From Bacteroidota bacterium (lineage in GTDB: Bacteria > Bacteroidota > Bacteroidia > Bacteroidales > UBA5342), in contig QKHT01000214.1 in NCBI GenBank assembly GCA_003249935.1, positions 22,170 through 86,169 on the forward strand: a stretch of DNA of 64,000 bases, read 5' to 3'. Under the pieces are notes generated by a model. The model searched no databases and was not told the origin of the DNA. It saw only the letters and a list, made by a program, of their open reading frames with translations. Positions 1-8,133 of this stretch are shown here, one piece after another. A program made the position numbers and the translations under genes. Numbering within the stretch: position 1 is the stretch's first letter; each line of letters starts with the position of its first letter.

Positions 1-1493
1 CTTATGTGGCGTTCCGAAAAACTTATTATAATCTGTACAACCCCATTGCTGAAAAGTTTACAGAAGGTAGAGGTCAAAATCAAAGTACGGTTAATATTTA
101 TCCCGATTATAATTTTAACGATCTCAACTTCAAAGTTTCGCACCGGGATAGTGCCCATAATATGTTTTATCTTTCGGCTTTTGGCAGTGGCGATAATTTT
201 GCTTACAATATCAACGAGTTAGTCGAAAAAAACCCCGCAAATTTTCATACATCATCGGGTAATGAAGTAAACAAACAGAATGGTGTCGCATTGTTTTGGG
301 GCAGAACCTTTAGTAACGGGTTCATTTCGAACCTTATGATAAGTAATACTAAATTTTCGAATGTGTTTTCTCAGGCTCAAAATGTAAGCACCACAGACAG
401 TATTAATGAACAATCGAACAATGTAATTCACGATTTTTCGATAAAGCTGAAGAATAAACACATTTCGCAACAGGGATTTAAATTTGAATCAGGTGTCGAA
501 TTTGAACGTTATCTGCTCTATTTGGACATTACTTCGCTTAGCTCTTTCGACCTGAACAGAAACGCCAGGTCGGCCATTTTTGCCGGTTATATTTCGCAGG
601 AATATACGACCAAAACCTTTATTCCGGTTACCATCGAAACAGGTTTACGTGCCAATTATGCAGCTATTGCTAACAAAATATTTTTGCAACCCCGTGTATC
701 ATTGTCTGTTAAAACCGGGAAAAACAGTATCTTAAATGTGGCATACGGTCGGTATCACCAGTTTACATCGCACACACCCATTGTCGACGATTTGGGAAAT
801 ATAAGGTATGTGTGGAACCTTAGCGATAACAAATTTGTACCGGTTCTTTCATCTAACCATTATGTAGCCGGTTGGAATTTTACCAAAGCGGGATTTTCGG
901 CCGTGTTAGAGGGGTATGTAAAACAAACCGACGGGTTAATCCGTATTCTGCGTTATCCCGATTTTCAAAGTCAGTACAACGGCAACAGTATTAGCCGGGG
1001 GCTGGATATGTGTATAAAAGGCGAACACGGGCCTTTAACCGCCTGGATTAGCTATTCGCTATCCAATTCCGAAGAGCATTTTGGGTATATGAACCCCGGC
1101 GAATACCGGCCGGCAATCCATAACCAGCGTCACGAAGTAAAAACAGCAGCCATATGCCGCTCAGGATCCTTTTCATTATCGGCTGCTTACGTCTATGGCA
1201 CCGGAATTCCCGATCCCGGCACAATAATTTATCCCAAATTATTTGAAACAACTATCGCACCGCGCAAAGTTGATTACCACAATTATAAAAGATTGGATGT
1301 AGCCCTGAATTACCGGAAAGTGAAAAGGAATTTTATTTTCGAGGGAGGTTTGTCGCTGCTTAATATCACCAACGATATTAACATTAAATACGAAAACAAC
1401 ATTCGTGTATCTAAAAACAACAATGCCGTTATCAACCTCTATTCCGAAGCCATCCCCTTTACACCATTGCTTAATTTGAGCATCAGGTTTTAG
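1..1493 (+). CDS. TonB-dependent receptor, C-terminal part (5' end outside window)
   Basis: The reading frame is open from the window edge to the TAG at 1491-1493, so at least 496 residues of a larger protein are present. The chain is rich in alternating aromatic/polar beta-strands with turns rich in N, D and G, and ends in ...NLSIRF. A terminal Phe is typical of outer-membrane beta-barrels, and the texture fits the barrel of a TonB-dependent receptor. The plug domain and TonB box would lie upstream. Such receptors import large ligands across the outer membrane using energy from TonB-ExbBD. The substrate cannot be deduced. The GTG at 6 is probably internal. Its stop abuts the stop of the convergent rsh gene with no spacer. 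Confidence 0.8.
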   Translation, partial: YVAFRKTYYNLYNPIAEKFTEGRGQNQSTVNIYPDYNFNDLNFKVSHRDSAHNMFYLSAFGSGDNFAYNINELVEKNPANFHTSSGNEVNKQNGVALFWGRTFSNGFISNLMISNTKFSNVFSQAQNVSTTDSINEQSNNVIHDFSIKLKNKHISQQGFKFESGVEFERYLLYLDITSLSSFDLNRNARSAIFAGYISQEYTTKTFIPVTIETGLRANYAAIANKIFLQPRVSLSVKTGKNSILNVAYGRYHQFTSHTPIVDDLGNIRYVWNLSDNKFVPVLSSNHYVAGWNFTKAGFSAVLEGYVKQTDGLIRILRYPDFQSQYNGNSISRGLDMCIKGEHGPLTAWISYSLSNSEEHFGYMNPGEYRPAIHNQRHEVKTAAICRSGSFSLSAAYVYGTGIPDPGTIIYPKLFETTIAPRKVDYHNYKRLDVALNYRKVKRNFIFEGGLSLLNITNDINIKYENNIRVSKNNNAVINLYSEAIPFTPLLNLSIRF

Positions 1494-3743
1494 TTACAAT
1501 GTACTACCGTTATTATGGCCAATACGTGCTACCGACTGAATCCCTTTTACCGCTAAGAGTTTTTTAATAATACCATTCAGTGCACCAGTGTCGAAAACCG
1601 AAAGTGAAATAGTGCCTGTAAACGAACCATTATCGGTTTCGATATGAACCGAACGCATGTTAACCTTTTCTGTACCACTAATGGCCGCCGAAATATCGTT
1701 CAGCATACCTACCCTGTCCAAACCGTCAATTTTTATAGTTCCTACATAAGCATTTATCTTGTGCGAAGTCCAAATTGCATCGGTCGTCCGATTGCCGTAA
1801 GTGGCCAGTAATTCAATGGCCTGATCGCATTTGCGGTGGTGAAGTATCAATTGATCCTGTTCATCGAAATAGGCAATAACCGGATCGCCGGGAATTGGAT
1901 TGCAACAAGCGGCTACCTTGAAACTAAAAACAGATGTATCGTCGGAAATAACTATGGCTTCGCGATTGCCCGGTGTGATGCCCGGTTTTTTGTTTGGCTG
2001 AACCTTTTTGTCCGATCGGGCAAAAGCCGAAAATAGTCGCTGGCTGAGTGTACGGTCGGGCTTGGACTGAATAAACAGATGATTTATTTCTGCCATGTCA
2101 ATCTTCTCTTTGCCAATTAAAAACAATAATTCTTCGCGCTTTTGAATTTTGAAATGAGCCAGCAACGTTTTCATTGTTGGCGAATTATCGGTAAGATTTA
2201 GTTTTGTTAGTGTATCCTGAAGTATTAGCTCGCCTGCTTTTATTACGGTGCGTCTTACATCTCTGAACGCATCTTTCAGCTTGGCTTTCGCACGTGCAGT
2301 AACAACAAAATCGAGCCATTCCTCGCGGGGCTGCTGTTTGGTCGAGGTTAGTATTTCTACCTGATCACCACTTTGTAGTTTATACGATAGTCCTACGGTT
2401 TTATGGTTTACCTTGCCGCCAATACAATGTGTGCCGAGATGCGTATGAATTTCATATGCAAGGTCGAGAATGGTACTGCCGGTTGGCATCGTCTTCATTT
2501 CTCCTTTTGGGGTAAACACCATTATTTCGGTAGCAAACAAATTGGTTTTAAAGTCATCCAAAAACTCTATCGCATCGGCTTGAGGATTGTCTAAAAATTC
2601 CCTCAACCGCTTGAGCCATCTTTCAAGTTCATTTTCTTTGGCGTTTGCATCGGTATCCGATTTATATTTCCAATGTGCGGCATATCCTTTTTCGGCAATT
2701 TCATCCATCCGCCGGCTTCTTATCTGAACCTCAAACCAAAGGCCATCGGGTCCCATCACCGTAGAGTGCAATGCTTCGTACCCATTGGCTTTGGGTGTAC
2801 TAACCCAGTCACGCAGCCTATCGGGGCGCGGACGGTAAATATCGGTTATGGCCGAATAAATATTCCAGCATTGGGTCTTTTCTGCAATGTTAGGTTGAGG
2901 TTCAAAAATAATACGTGTGGCTGTAATATCGAAAATGCTGTCAATTGTAACATTCTTCTCCTGCATTTTACGGTATATACTGTAAACCGATTTCAACCGG
3001 TGTTTAATCTCAAACTCAATGCCGAGACTGTTTAGTTTGGTTTTTATTGGTTCCGAAAACCGATTAAACAGTTCGTCGCGTTTCGTGTGTGCCTCCTCAA
3101 GCGTATTAAAAATTGAGAGATAGGCCTCGGGTTGTTCATATCTGAAAGCCAAATCCTCAAGTTCTTGTTTAATGTTGAAAAGTCCGAGCCGGTGAGCCAA
3201 TGGTGCATAAATATAAAGCGTTTCGGCCGCAATGCGATATTGTTTTCGGGCCGGCATCGATTCCAACGTGCGCATGTTATGCAAACGGTCGGCAATTTTT
3301 ATCAGAATAACCCGTATGTCTTCGCTCATGGTAAGCAGCAGCTTTTTGAAATTCTCTGCCTGTAACGATTTTTCCTGAAAGGTGGTCGCACCCTTAAGTT
3401 TTGTAAGTCCCGAAACAATGGATGCAATTTTTTTTCCAAAAAGGGCTTCAATTTCTTCCGAGGTGTGTTGCGTATCTTCTACTACATCGTGCAACAGTGC
3501 ACACGAAATAGAGGTGGCACCAAGGCCAATTTCGTTAGCTACAATCATCGCCACCGATATCGGATGGAAAATATAAGGTTCACCCGATCTTCGCCGCATA
3601 CCGTTATGGGCATCCAATGCAAATGCATAAGCCCGCCGTACTACATCCTCGTTGCCATTGGGATTCGATTGCATATATACGGCCAACATGCGCTCGAATT
3701 CGCTGTTAATATAATCTAATTCCTTTGGTGTATATAACGACAT
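1494..3743 (-). CDS. rsh: Bifunctional (p)ppGpp synthetase/hydrolase, RelA/SpoT family
   Basis: This 749-residue protein has the full long-RSH layout: HD hydrolase domain (about 35-185, with HD at 85-86 in LLHDVVEDT), synthetase domain (about 245-370, with RLRDW and NGYEALH), TGS (about 405-465), a zinc-finger/helical region with CCNPIPGD, and a C-terminal ACT domain (about 670-745). An intact HD pair and an RxRD rather than ExDD element predict that it both makes and degrades the stringent-response alarmone. It is probably the main RSH enzyme of the cell. ATG start at 3743. A minus-strand TATATTTG box at 3918-3925 would give a leader of about 170 nt carrying a 12-bp inverted repeat (3783-3850). 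Confidence 0.95.
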   Translation of the reverse strand: MSLYTPKELDYINSEFERMLAVYMQSNPNGNEDVVRRAYAFALDAHNGMRRRSGEPYIFHPISVAMIVANEIGLGATSISCALLHDVVEDTQHTSEEIEALFGKKIASIVSGLTKLKGATTFQEKSLQAENFKKLLLTMSEDIRVILIKIADRLHNMRTLESMPARKQYRIAAETLYIYAPLAHRLGLFNIKQELEDLAFRYEQPEAYLSIFNTLEEAHTKRDELFNRFSEPIKTKLNSLGIEFEIKHRLKSVYSIYRKMQEKNVTIDSIFDITATRIIFEPQPNIAEKTQCWNIYSAITDIYRPRPDRLRDWVSTPKANGYEALHSTVMGPDGLWFEVQIRSRRMDEIAEKGYAAHWKYKSDTDANAKENELERWLKRLREFLDNPQADAIEFLDDFKTNLFATEIMVFTPKGEMKTMPTGSTILDLAYEIHTHLGTHCIGGKVNHKTVGLSYKLQSGDQVEILTSTKQQPREEWLDFVVTARAKAKLKDAFRDVRRTVIKAGELILQDTLTKLNLTDNSPTMKTLLAHFKIQKREELLFLIGKEKIDMAEINHLFIQSKPDRTLSQRLFSAFARSDKKVQPNKKPGITPGNREAIVISDDTSVFSFKVAACCNPIPGDPVIAYFDEQDQLILHHRKCDQAIELLATYGNRTTDAIWTSHKINAYVGTIKIDGLDRVGMLNDISAAISGTEKVNMRSVHIETDNGSFTGTISLSVFDTGALNGIIKKLLAVKGIQSVARIGHNNGSTL

Positions 3744-4104
3744 ACGCTGTGCTTCTTATTTATTTTATTCCTCCTGCTTTCTGAGAATTTAAACCCGACA
3801 AACTTTTTATGGAATATAACCGTGCCGGACAATGTTCTGTTTAAATTCTCAAGAGCATTAGTATCAATCAAAAACTGATTTTCAGGTTATGAACCATGTT
3901 TTATTTCGGTTCAACTGCAAATATAGCTTTTTTGTTTGGCGGTTGGTTCGATGTTGTTCTGTTTTTATGGATAACCATAACGTTTGTATTGTTTTTGGGA
4001 TCCCGCTTAACAATATAGGAATCAAATACAATAAGCCTGCTGTGATGTGGTAATGTGCACAGCTTTTTCTACCTTTGCCCTGTTTAATCCAATTTGGTGA
4101 TATA
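3744..4104. other. Divergent intergenic region between rsh and the Ig-like lipoprotein gene
   Basis: This 361-bp stretch contains no gene I can support. Besides the inverted repeat at 3783-3850 it holds a minus-strand TATATTTG (3918-3925), a candidate -7 box for rsh, and a plus-strand TACCTTTG (4070-4077), a candidate -7 box for the downstream lipoprotein gene. Both fit the Bacteroidota TAnnTTTG consensus, but neither has a convincing TTTG at -33. Confidence 0.5.
3783..3850 (-). promoter_or_regulatory. Long-span inverted repeat in the rsh leader
   Basis: GAGAATTTAAAC at 3783-3794 and its exact reverse complement GTTTAAATTCTC at 3839-3850 are separated by 44 bases. The near arm is 39 bases from the rsh start codon. 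In a transcript from the candidate -7 box at 3918-3925 both arms would be in the 5' leader and could form a 12-bp stem. It could also be a protein-binding dyad. There is no U-tract, so it is not an intrinsic terminator. Confidence 0.5.
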
Positions 4105-5913
4105 ATGCGGTATTTAATCTATATGGTTATGGCTTTTACAGCCTTTTCGTGTGCAAATGTGGGCAACCCCGACGGAGGGCCTAAAGATATTGAACCACCT
4201 TATGTTGTTAAAAGTGAACCTGCGATGAATGCGCTCAATTTTACGGGACGAAAAGTACTTTTAACCTTTAACGAATTAGTTGTATTAAAGGATCTTAACA
4301 AGAATTTTGTGGTTTCTCCCCCTTTGCTCAGGGAGCCGGTTGTTAAGGCTTTGGGAAAAGTACTGAGCATCGATTTAAATAACGATTTGCAACCAAATAC
4401 AACGTATACGCTGTACTTTGGTAATGCCATTGTAGATAATAACGAGGGTAATGTGCTGCAAAACTATGCCTTTTCGTTTGCAACAGGTAATGTAATCGAC
4501 ACCCTTATGGTTTCGGGGTTTTTATTAAATGCCGGCAACCTCAATCCGGTAAAAAATGCCACCATTGGTTTATACCGCAATTTAAGCGATACAGCATTTA
4601 CTAACGATGTGCCGGTGCGTATTGCCCGCACCGACGATAAAGGTCACTTTATTGTACGCAATATAAGCGAAGGCCAATACAAAATTCGGGGACTCAAAGA
4701 AATGGTGGTAAACTATCGGTTCGATCAGCCAGGCGAAGAAATCGCTTTTTCCGATACCATTTTTAAGCCGTTTCATACCATCGCTGCATGGCCCGATACC
4801 GTATTTAAAGACTCGATAACCATAGACTCTGTTGTTTTTCGGGATACCCTGCTCTTTAAACCCGATAGTCTGCTCCTGTTCAGTTTTGTCGAAAAAGACC
4901 GTCAGCAGCGATTAATAAAAAAAGATAGGCCAAAACCCTATCAAATGGGGTTTTATTTTAGTAATCACATCGGCGACAAAATGAGGCTCAGATTTGTCGA
5001 TTCATTAACTTCCACACCGTTTTTGTACGAACCATCGATCACAGGCGATACGGTTTCTGTTTGGATTACCGACAGTACTGTTTATAACAACGATTCACTT
5101 GAGCTTATTTGCCGCTACCAAGCCACCGATTCGCTTTTCAACCTGCAATGGCGCGAGGATACTTTACCATTCAATTACCGCCGACCAAAAGTTGCTAAGA
5201 AAAATAAGGATAAGGATTTGGCGAATCAGGCCCCCGAATACGAAGTTAAAAACCTGTTTTCTACTACCTTGCCACCCGGCGACAATTTTCTCCGTTTTTC
5301 TTTGGCCGAACCACTACTTTCGGCCGATATGCAGTCGTTCAGAATTTTTTTATCTACCGATACGCTTAAAACGCCCTTGCCTGTAACAATAACCGGCGAT
5401 ACACTCTACTCCCGCGAAATGGCCGTTTATACCGTTTTTAAACCGGGCCTTACGTATAAAACCCAGCTCGATAGTGGTGCACTTAAATCAATATATGGGT
5501 TATGTTCAAGCAAATTAGACCTTACACTCAATATAAAAAAAGTCAGCGATTACTGTTCGCTCAAATTTAGTCTGAAACATCTTACCTCCAATGGTATTCT
5601 GCAAATACTGGGGGCCGACGACAAACCAATTCGCAGTCAAATAGTTACATCCGGTAAACCTTTGGTTCAGTTTAACCTGCTCGACCCGGGAACCTATTAT
5701 GCCCGTATAATTCTCGATACCAATAACAACGGGGTTTGGGATACCGGCGATTACCGTCAACAATTGCAGCCCGAAACTGTTTTATACTTTGGCAAGAGTT
5801 TTGATACAAGAGGTAACTGGAGTTACGACGAGGTGTGGGACATTACCGAATTACCGGTGCTGGACCAAAAACCCGCCAAACTCCGGAAAGTTAAGTCGGA
5901 AAAGGAGAATTAG
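4105..5913 (+). CDS. Lipoprotein with N-terminal SbsA-type Ig-like domain
   Basis: The protein is 602 residues. It starts with a short hydrophobic signal and a lipobox ending at Cys16 (MAFTAFSC), predicting export and lipidation. Residues about 25-130 (PPYVVKSEPAMNA, then VLLTFNELV and the TYTLYFG strand) look like a bacterial SbsA-type Ig-like domain. The rest is beta-rich and not recognised. An in-frame ATG at 4075 lies inside the candidate -7 box TACCTTTG, so the ATG at 4105 is preferred; it also starts directly with the signal peptide. The stop overlaps the GTG start of the DUF2905 gene by one base, so translation is probably coupled. Function unknown; a surface or periplasmic structural role is only an inference. 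Confidence 0.8.
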   Translation: MRYLIYMVMAFTAFSCANVGNPDGGPKDIEPPYVVKSEPAMNALNFTGRKVLLTFNELVVLKDLNKNFVVSPPLLREPVVKALGKVLSIDLNNDLQPNTTYTLYFGNAIVDNNEGNVLQNYAFSFATGNVIDTLMVSGFLLNAGNLNPVKNATIGLYRNLSDTAFTNDVPVRIARTDDKGHFIVRNISEGQYKIRGLKEMVVNYRFDQPGEEIAFSDTIFKPFHTIAAWPDTVFKDSITIDSVVFRDTLLFKPDSLLLFSFVEKDRQQRLIKKDRPKPYQMGFYFSNHIGDKMRLRFVDSLTSTPFLYEPSITGDTVSVWITDSTVYNNDSLELICRYQATDSLFNLQWREDTLPFNYRRPKVAKKNKDKDLANQAPEYEVKNLFSTTLPPGDNFLRFSLAEPLLSADMQSFRIFLSTDTLKTPLPVTITGDTLYSREMAVYTVFKPGLTYKTQLDSGALKSIYGLCSSKLDLTLNIKKVSDYCSLKFSLKHLTSNGILQILGADDKPIRSQIVTSGKPLVQFNLLDPGTYYARIILDTNNNGVWDTGDYRQQLQPETVLYFGKSFDTRGNWSYDEVWDITELPVLDQKPAKLRKVKSEKEN

Positions 5914-6122
5914 TGGAAAATTTAAGAAAATATCTGTTTATTGCAGGTATAGGCCTTATTGTTATAGCCGTTTTGTGGCCCTGGCTGGCTAAGCTAAATG
6001 TAGGTAAACTGCCGGGAGATATTCTTATAAAAAGAGGACAAACTACATTTTACTTTCCTATTGTTACTTCGGTTATTGCAAGTATTGTTTTAAGTATCAT
6101 CTTATGGTTAATTCGAAAATGA
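5913..6122 (+). CDS. DUF2905 family small membrane protein
   Basis: A 69-residue protein with two transmembrane helices (about 7-25 and 48-67) around a basic loop containing KLPGDILIKRG, the signature of DUF2905. It starts with GTG sharing one base with the upstream TAG. A purine-rich AAGGAGAA immediately before it is one of the few good Shine-Dalgarno-like sequences here and supports the GTG. Its last codons overlap the next gene as ATGA. Function is unknown for the family; location should be the inner membrane. Confidence 0.85.
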   Translation: MENLRKYLFIAGIGLIVIAVLWPWLAKLNVGKLPGDILIKRGQTTFYFPIVTSVIASIVLSIILWLIRK

Positions 6123-6916
6123 AAAAAATAAGCTTCATCCTGTTGGTTTTGTCGCAAATAGTGGCACTTGCAGCGTCGCCCGTAAAGTTTCAAACGGGCG
6201 AAAAAGTTGTGTATCATGCATCGTATAACTGGGGTTTCATTTGGGTAAATGCCGGTTTGGTAGAATTTACCGTCAACGATGCGCCCTACGACTCCAATGC
6301 CTATCTGTTTAAAGCCATTGGCAGTACATACAAAAAGTACGATATGTTTTTTAAGGTACGCGATACGGTTTCGAGTGTGGTATCCAAAAATAACCTGTTG
6401 CCCATTTATGCGCGAAAGGCCACCTTCGAAGGCTCTTATTACGATGTCGAACGGTATAGTTTCGACCATCATAAAAAAAATATTCTGGGCTGGAAGAAAA
6501 CCAAAACACGAGATGCAAGGGATACGCTTATTGCAATGCCTGCCAATACGTTCGATATTCTCTCTGCTATATATCAAATACGCGAATACAATTTCGATTT
6601 GTTTACGCTCGGTCAAAAGTTGCCGCTCAATCTTACCATCGACAATGGTATTTACAACATGTATATTAAGTATAAAGGAAAAACCGTAGTTAAATTACCG
6701 GGTGGCAGGCGTTTTCGTGTAATTCAGTTTTCGCCTATGCTAAAAGAAGGTTCGGTATTTAAAGGTGGCGAAGGAATGAATATTTATGTAACCGACGATA
6801 GAAACCACTTACCTGTACTTATCGAATCGGAAATAAAAGTTGGGTCGGTAAAGGCCATTCTTCTAACCACCGAAAACCTGAGATATCCGTTAGATGCCGA
6901 AATATTCCGGGATTAA
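6119..6916 (+). CDS. DUF3108 domain-containing exported protein
   Basis: 265 residues starting MKKISFILLVLSQI, a clear signal peptide with probable cleavage after the Ala-rich LAASP. The body (FQTGEKVVYHASYNWGF, DVERYSFDHHKK, MPANTFDILSAIY, VKLPGGRRFRV) matches DUF3108, beta-rich periplasmic or outer-membrane-associated proteins of unknown function. The ATG at 6119 overlaps the DUF2905 stop as ATGA. An ATG five codons upstream (6104) is possible, but the 6119 start gives a cleaner signal peptide. Third gene of the lipoprotein-DUF2905-DUF3108 operon. Confidence 0.85.
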   Translation: MKKISFILLVLSQIVALAASPVKFQTGEKVVYHASYNWGFIWVNAGLVEFTVNDAPYDSNAYLFKAIGSTYKKYDMFFKVRDTVSSVVSKNNLLPIYARKATFEGSYYDVERYSFDHHKKNILGWKKTKTRDARDTLIAMPANTFDILSAIYQIREYNFDLFTLGQKLPLNLTIDNGIYNMYIKYKGKTVVKLPGGRRFRVIQFSPMLKEGSVFKGGEGMNIYVTDDRNHLPVLIESEIKVGSVKAILLTTENLRYPLDAEIFRD

Positions 6917-6927
6917 ACAAAATAATA

Positions 6928-7614
6928 TTATTTTACATACACATCCACATTACCGGTAGAGCGTATAATACGCTGTATGCCACCGGCTGTGGGTGGGCAA
7001 ATCATGCGTTGGGTGGTGGTTCTTTCGAGTATAAACCGGGCCGAACCATGTTTTAAAAGTTTGGTGGTTTGAACCGGGAGTTGCAGGCTGTGGCTGCTTT
7101 CCGGTGCTATTTCAGACTTAAATCTTATGGTATCGTTCTGGTAAACTTTAAGCACAAGTGTTTCGTTTTCTTTTAGTGCGGAACCTTTCCATTCAAATTG
7201 CAGCGGTTCGAAACGGTTAATGGTGTCGGGTAGCACCGAAAATTCTGCGGTCTCTGCATCGTCTATCATTGCAATGTTAAAATATGCACCGCCATATCTA
7301 TCGTTCATACGGTATTCAAGCACTTTTTCTTTCGATTTAAATACTTTATTATAGGTCGGCCTCCGTTCACTGTTATTGAGCGGCATCGGCAAATAATTGA
7401 GAATCATTTGTACATCGTTAATCATCGACACGACCTGACCGTCGGCTACATCGCGATGTATTCTGGCACGGGCAATGGTAATGTCTTCGGCCTGCCTGTA
7501 TTCAGTTTCTATTTCGAGGAAGAGCATACGTGGTGCACCGGGCCCTTCTTCGGCCGATTCGCACGCTACCATCAATAATGTGATGATACAAAATATAAAC
7601 AACAATTTTATCAT
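6928..7614 (-). CDS. Hypothetical lipoprotein
   Basis: 228 residues beginning MIKLLFIFCIITLLMVAC, a signal peptide with an SPII lipobox (LLMVAC). The remainder is predicted beta-rich and contains no motif I recognise. An upstream in-frame ATG at 7656 would add 14 residues but sits next to the 7651-7670 inverted repeat in the control region, so the 7614 start is preferred. It is convergent with the DUF3108 gene and divergent from blaI, whose regulatory region it may share. Confidence 0.65.
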   Translation of the reverse strand: MIKLLFIFCIITLLMVACESAEEGPGAPRMLFLEIETEYRQAEDITIARARIHRDVADGQVVSMINDVQMILNYLPMPLNNSERRPTYNKVFKSKEKVLEYRMNDRYGGAYFNIAMIDDAETAEFSVLPDTINRFEPLQFEWKGSALKENETLVLKVYQNDTIRFKSEIAPESSHSLQLPVQTTKLLKHGSARFILERTTTQRMICPPTAGGIQRIIRSTGNVDVYVK

Positions 7615-7650
7615 TTCTCTCCTGATCGAAATATAAAGATAGTTGTGTTT

Positions 7651-7670
7651 TAACACTTTATCAAGTGTTA
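7651..7670. promoter_or_regulatory. Perfect inverted repeat in the divergent lipoprotein/blaI region
   Basis: TAACACTT-tatc-AAGTGTTA, 8-bp arms and a 4-base spacer, 37 bases upstream of the lipoprotein start and about 40 bases upstream of the first blaI operator palindrome. Its sequence differs from the blaI palindromes, so a different regulator would bind it. No U-tract. Confidence 0.4.
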
Positions 7671-7711
7671 AATGCGAAATATGTTTTTAAACATATAAAA
7701 AATTGCATTCG

Positions 7712-7752
7712 AACTAAAATATTAGTTATACATTTGAACTATAATATTAGTT
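7712..7752 (+). promoter_or_regulatory. Probable blaI autoregulatory operator pair and promoter
   Basis: Two near-identical palindromes, AACTAAAATATTAGTT (7712-7727) and AACTATAATATTAGTT (7737-7752), flank TACATTTG (7729-7736), which fits the TAnnTTTG -7 consensus. The second palindrome covers the expected transcription start. BlaI/MecI/CopY repressors bind dyads with ACTA/TAGT or TACA/TGTA half-sites in their own promoters, so this fits autorepression relieved by proteolysis. The ATG of blaI is 12 bases downstream. Confidence 0.7.
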
Positions 7753-7763
7753 GAAGCAATAAT

Positions 7764-8132
7764 ATGAAAGATTTAACAAAAGCCGAAGAACAGGTAATGC
7801 AGGTGATATGGGATAAACAAAAGACAACGGTAAAGGATATTTTGGCCGAAATGCCCCATCCGAAGCCTGCTGTGAATACCGTATCTACCATAGTTCGGAT
7901 TCTTGAAACCAAAGGATTTGTTGGCCACGAAGCTTTTGGTCGCGGATACATTTATCTGCCATTGATTTCGAAACCCGATTACACCCGGAAGTATATGCAG
8001 AACTTTTTGGGAGGCTATTTCGGAAATTCTTTTAAAGAGCTGGTTTCCTTTTTTGCTCGAGATCAAAAGATGGATCTGCACGATTTGGAGCTAATGATGC
8101 AAGAGATAAAAAACGATTTAAAAGAGGAATAA
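7764..8132 (+). CDS. BlaI/MecI/CopY family transcriptional repressor
   Basis: 122 residues with an N-terminal winged helix (LTKAEEQVMQVIWD, then VNTVSTIVRILETKGFVGHE) and a C-terminal dimerisation region ending in ...MQEIKNDLKEE, the usual size and layout of BlaI-type penicillinase repressors. These repressors are inactivated when the partner BlaR1 peptidase is triggered. One base separates its stop from the blaR1-like gene. The regulon probably includes this operon (operators at 7712-7752). Whether the signal is a beta-lactam or another envelope stress is not shown; no beta-lactamase gene is nearby. Confidence 0.92.
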   Translation: MKDLTKAEEQVMQVIWDKQKTTVKDILAEMPHPKPAVNTVSTIVRILETKGFVGHEAFGRGYIYLPLISKPDYTRKYMQNFLGGYFGNSFKELVSFFARDQKMDLHDLELMMQEIKNDLKEE

Positions 8133-8133
8133 A

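Noticed and set aside
6050..6616. 188-codon minus-strand frame
   Set aside because: Antisense to the DUF3108 gene, which has a signal peptide and family motifs.
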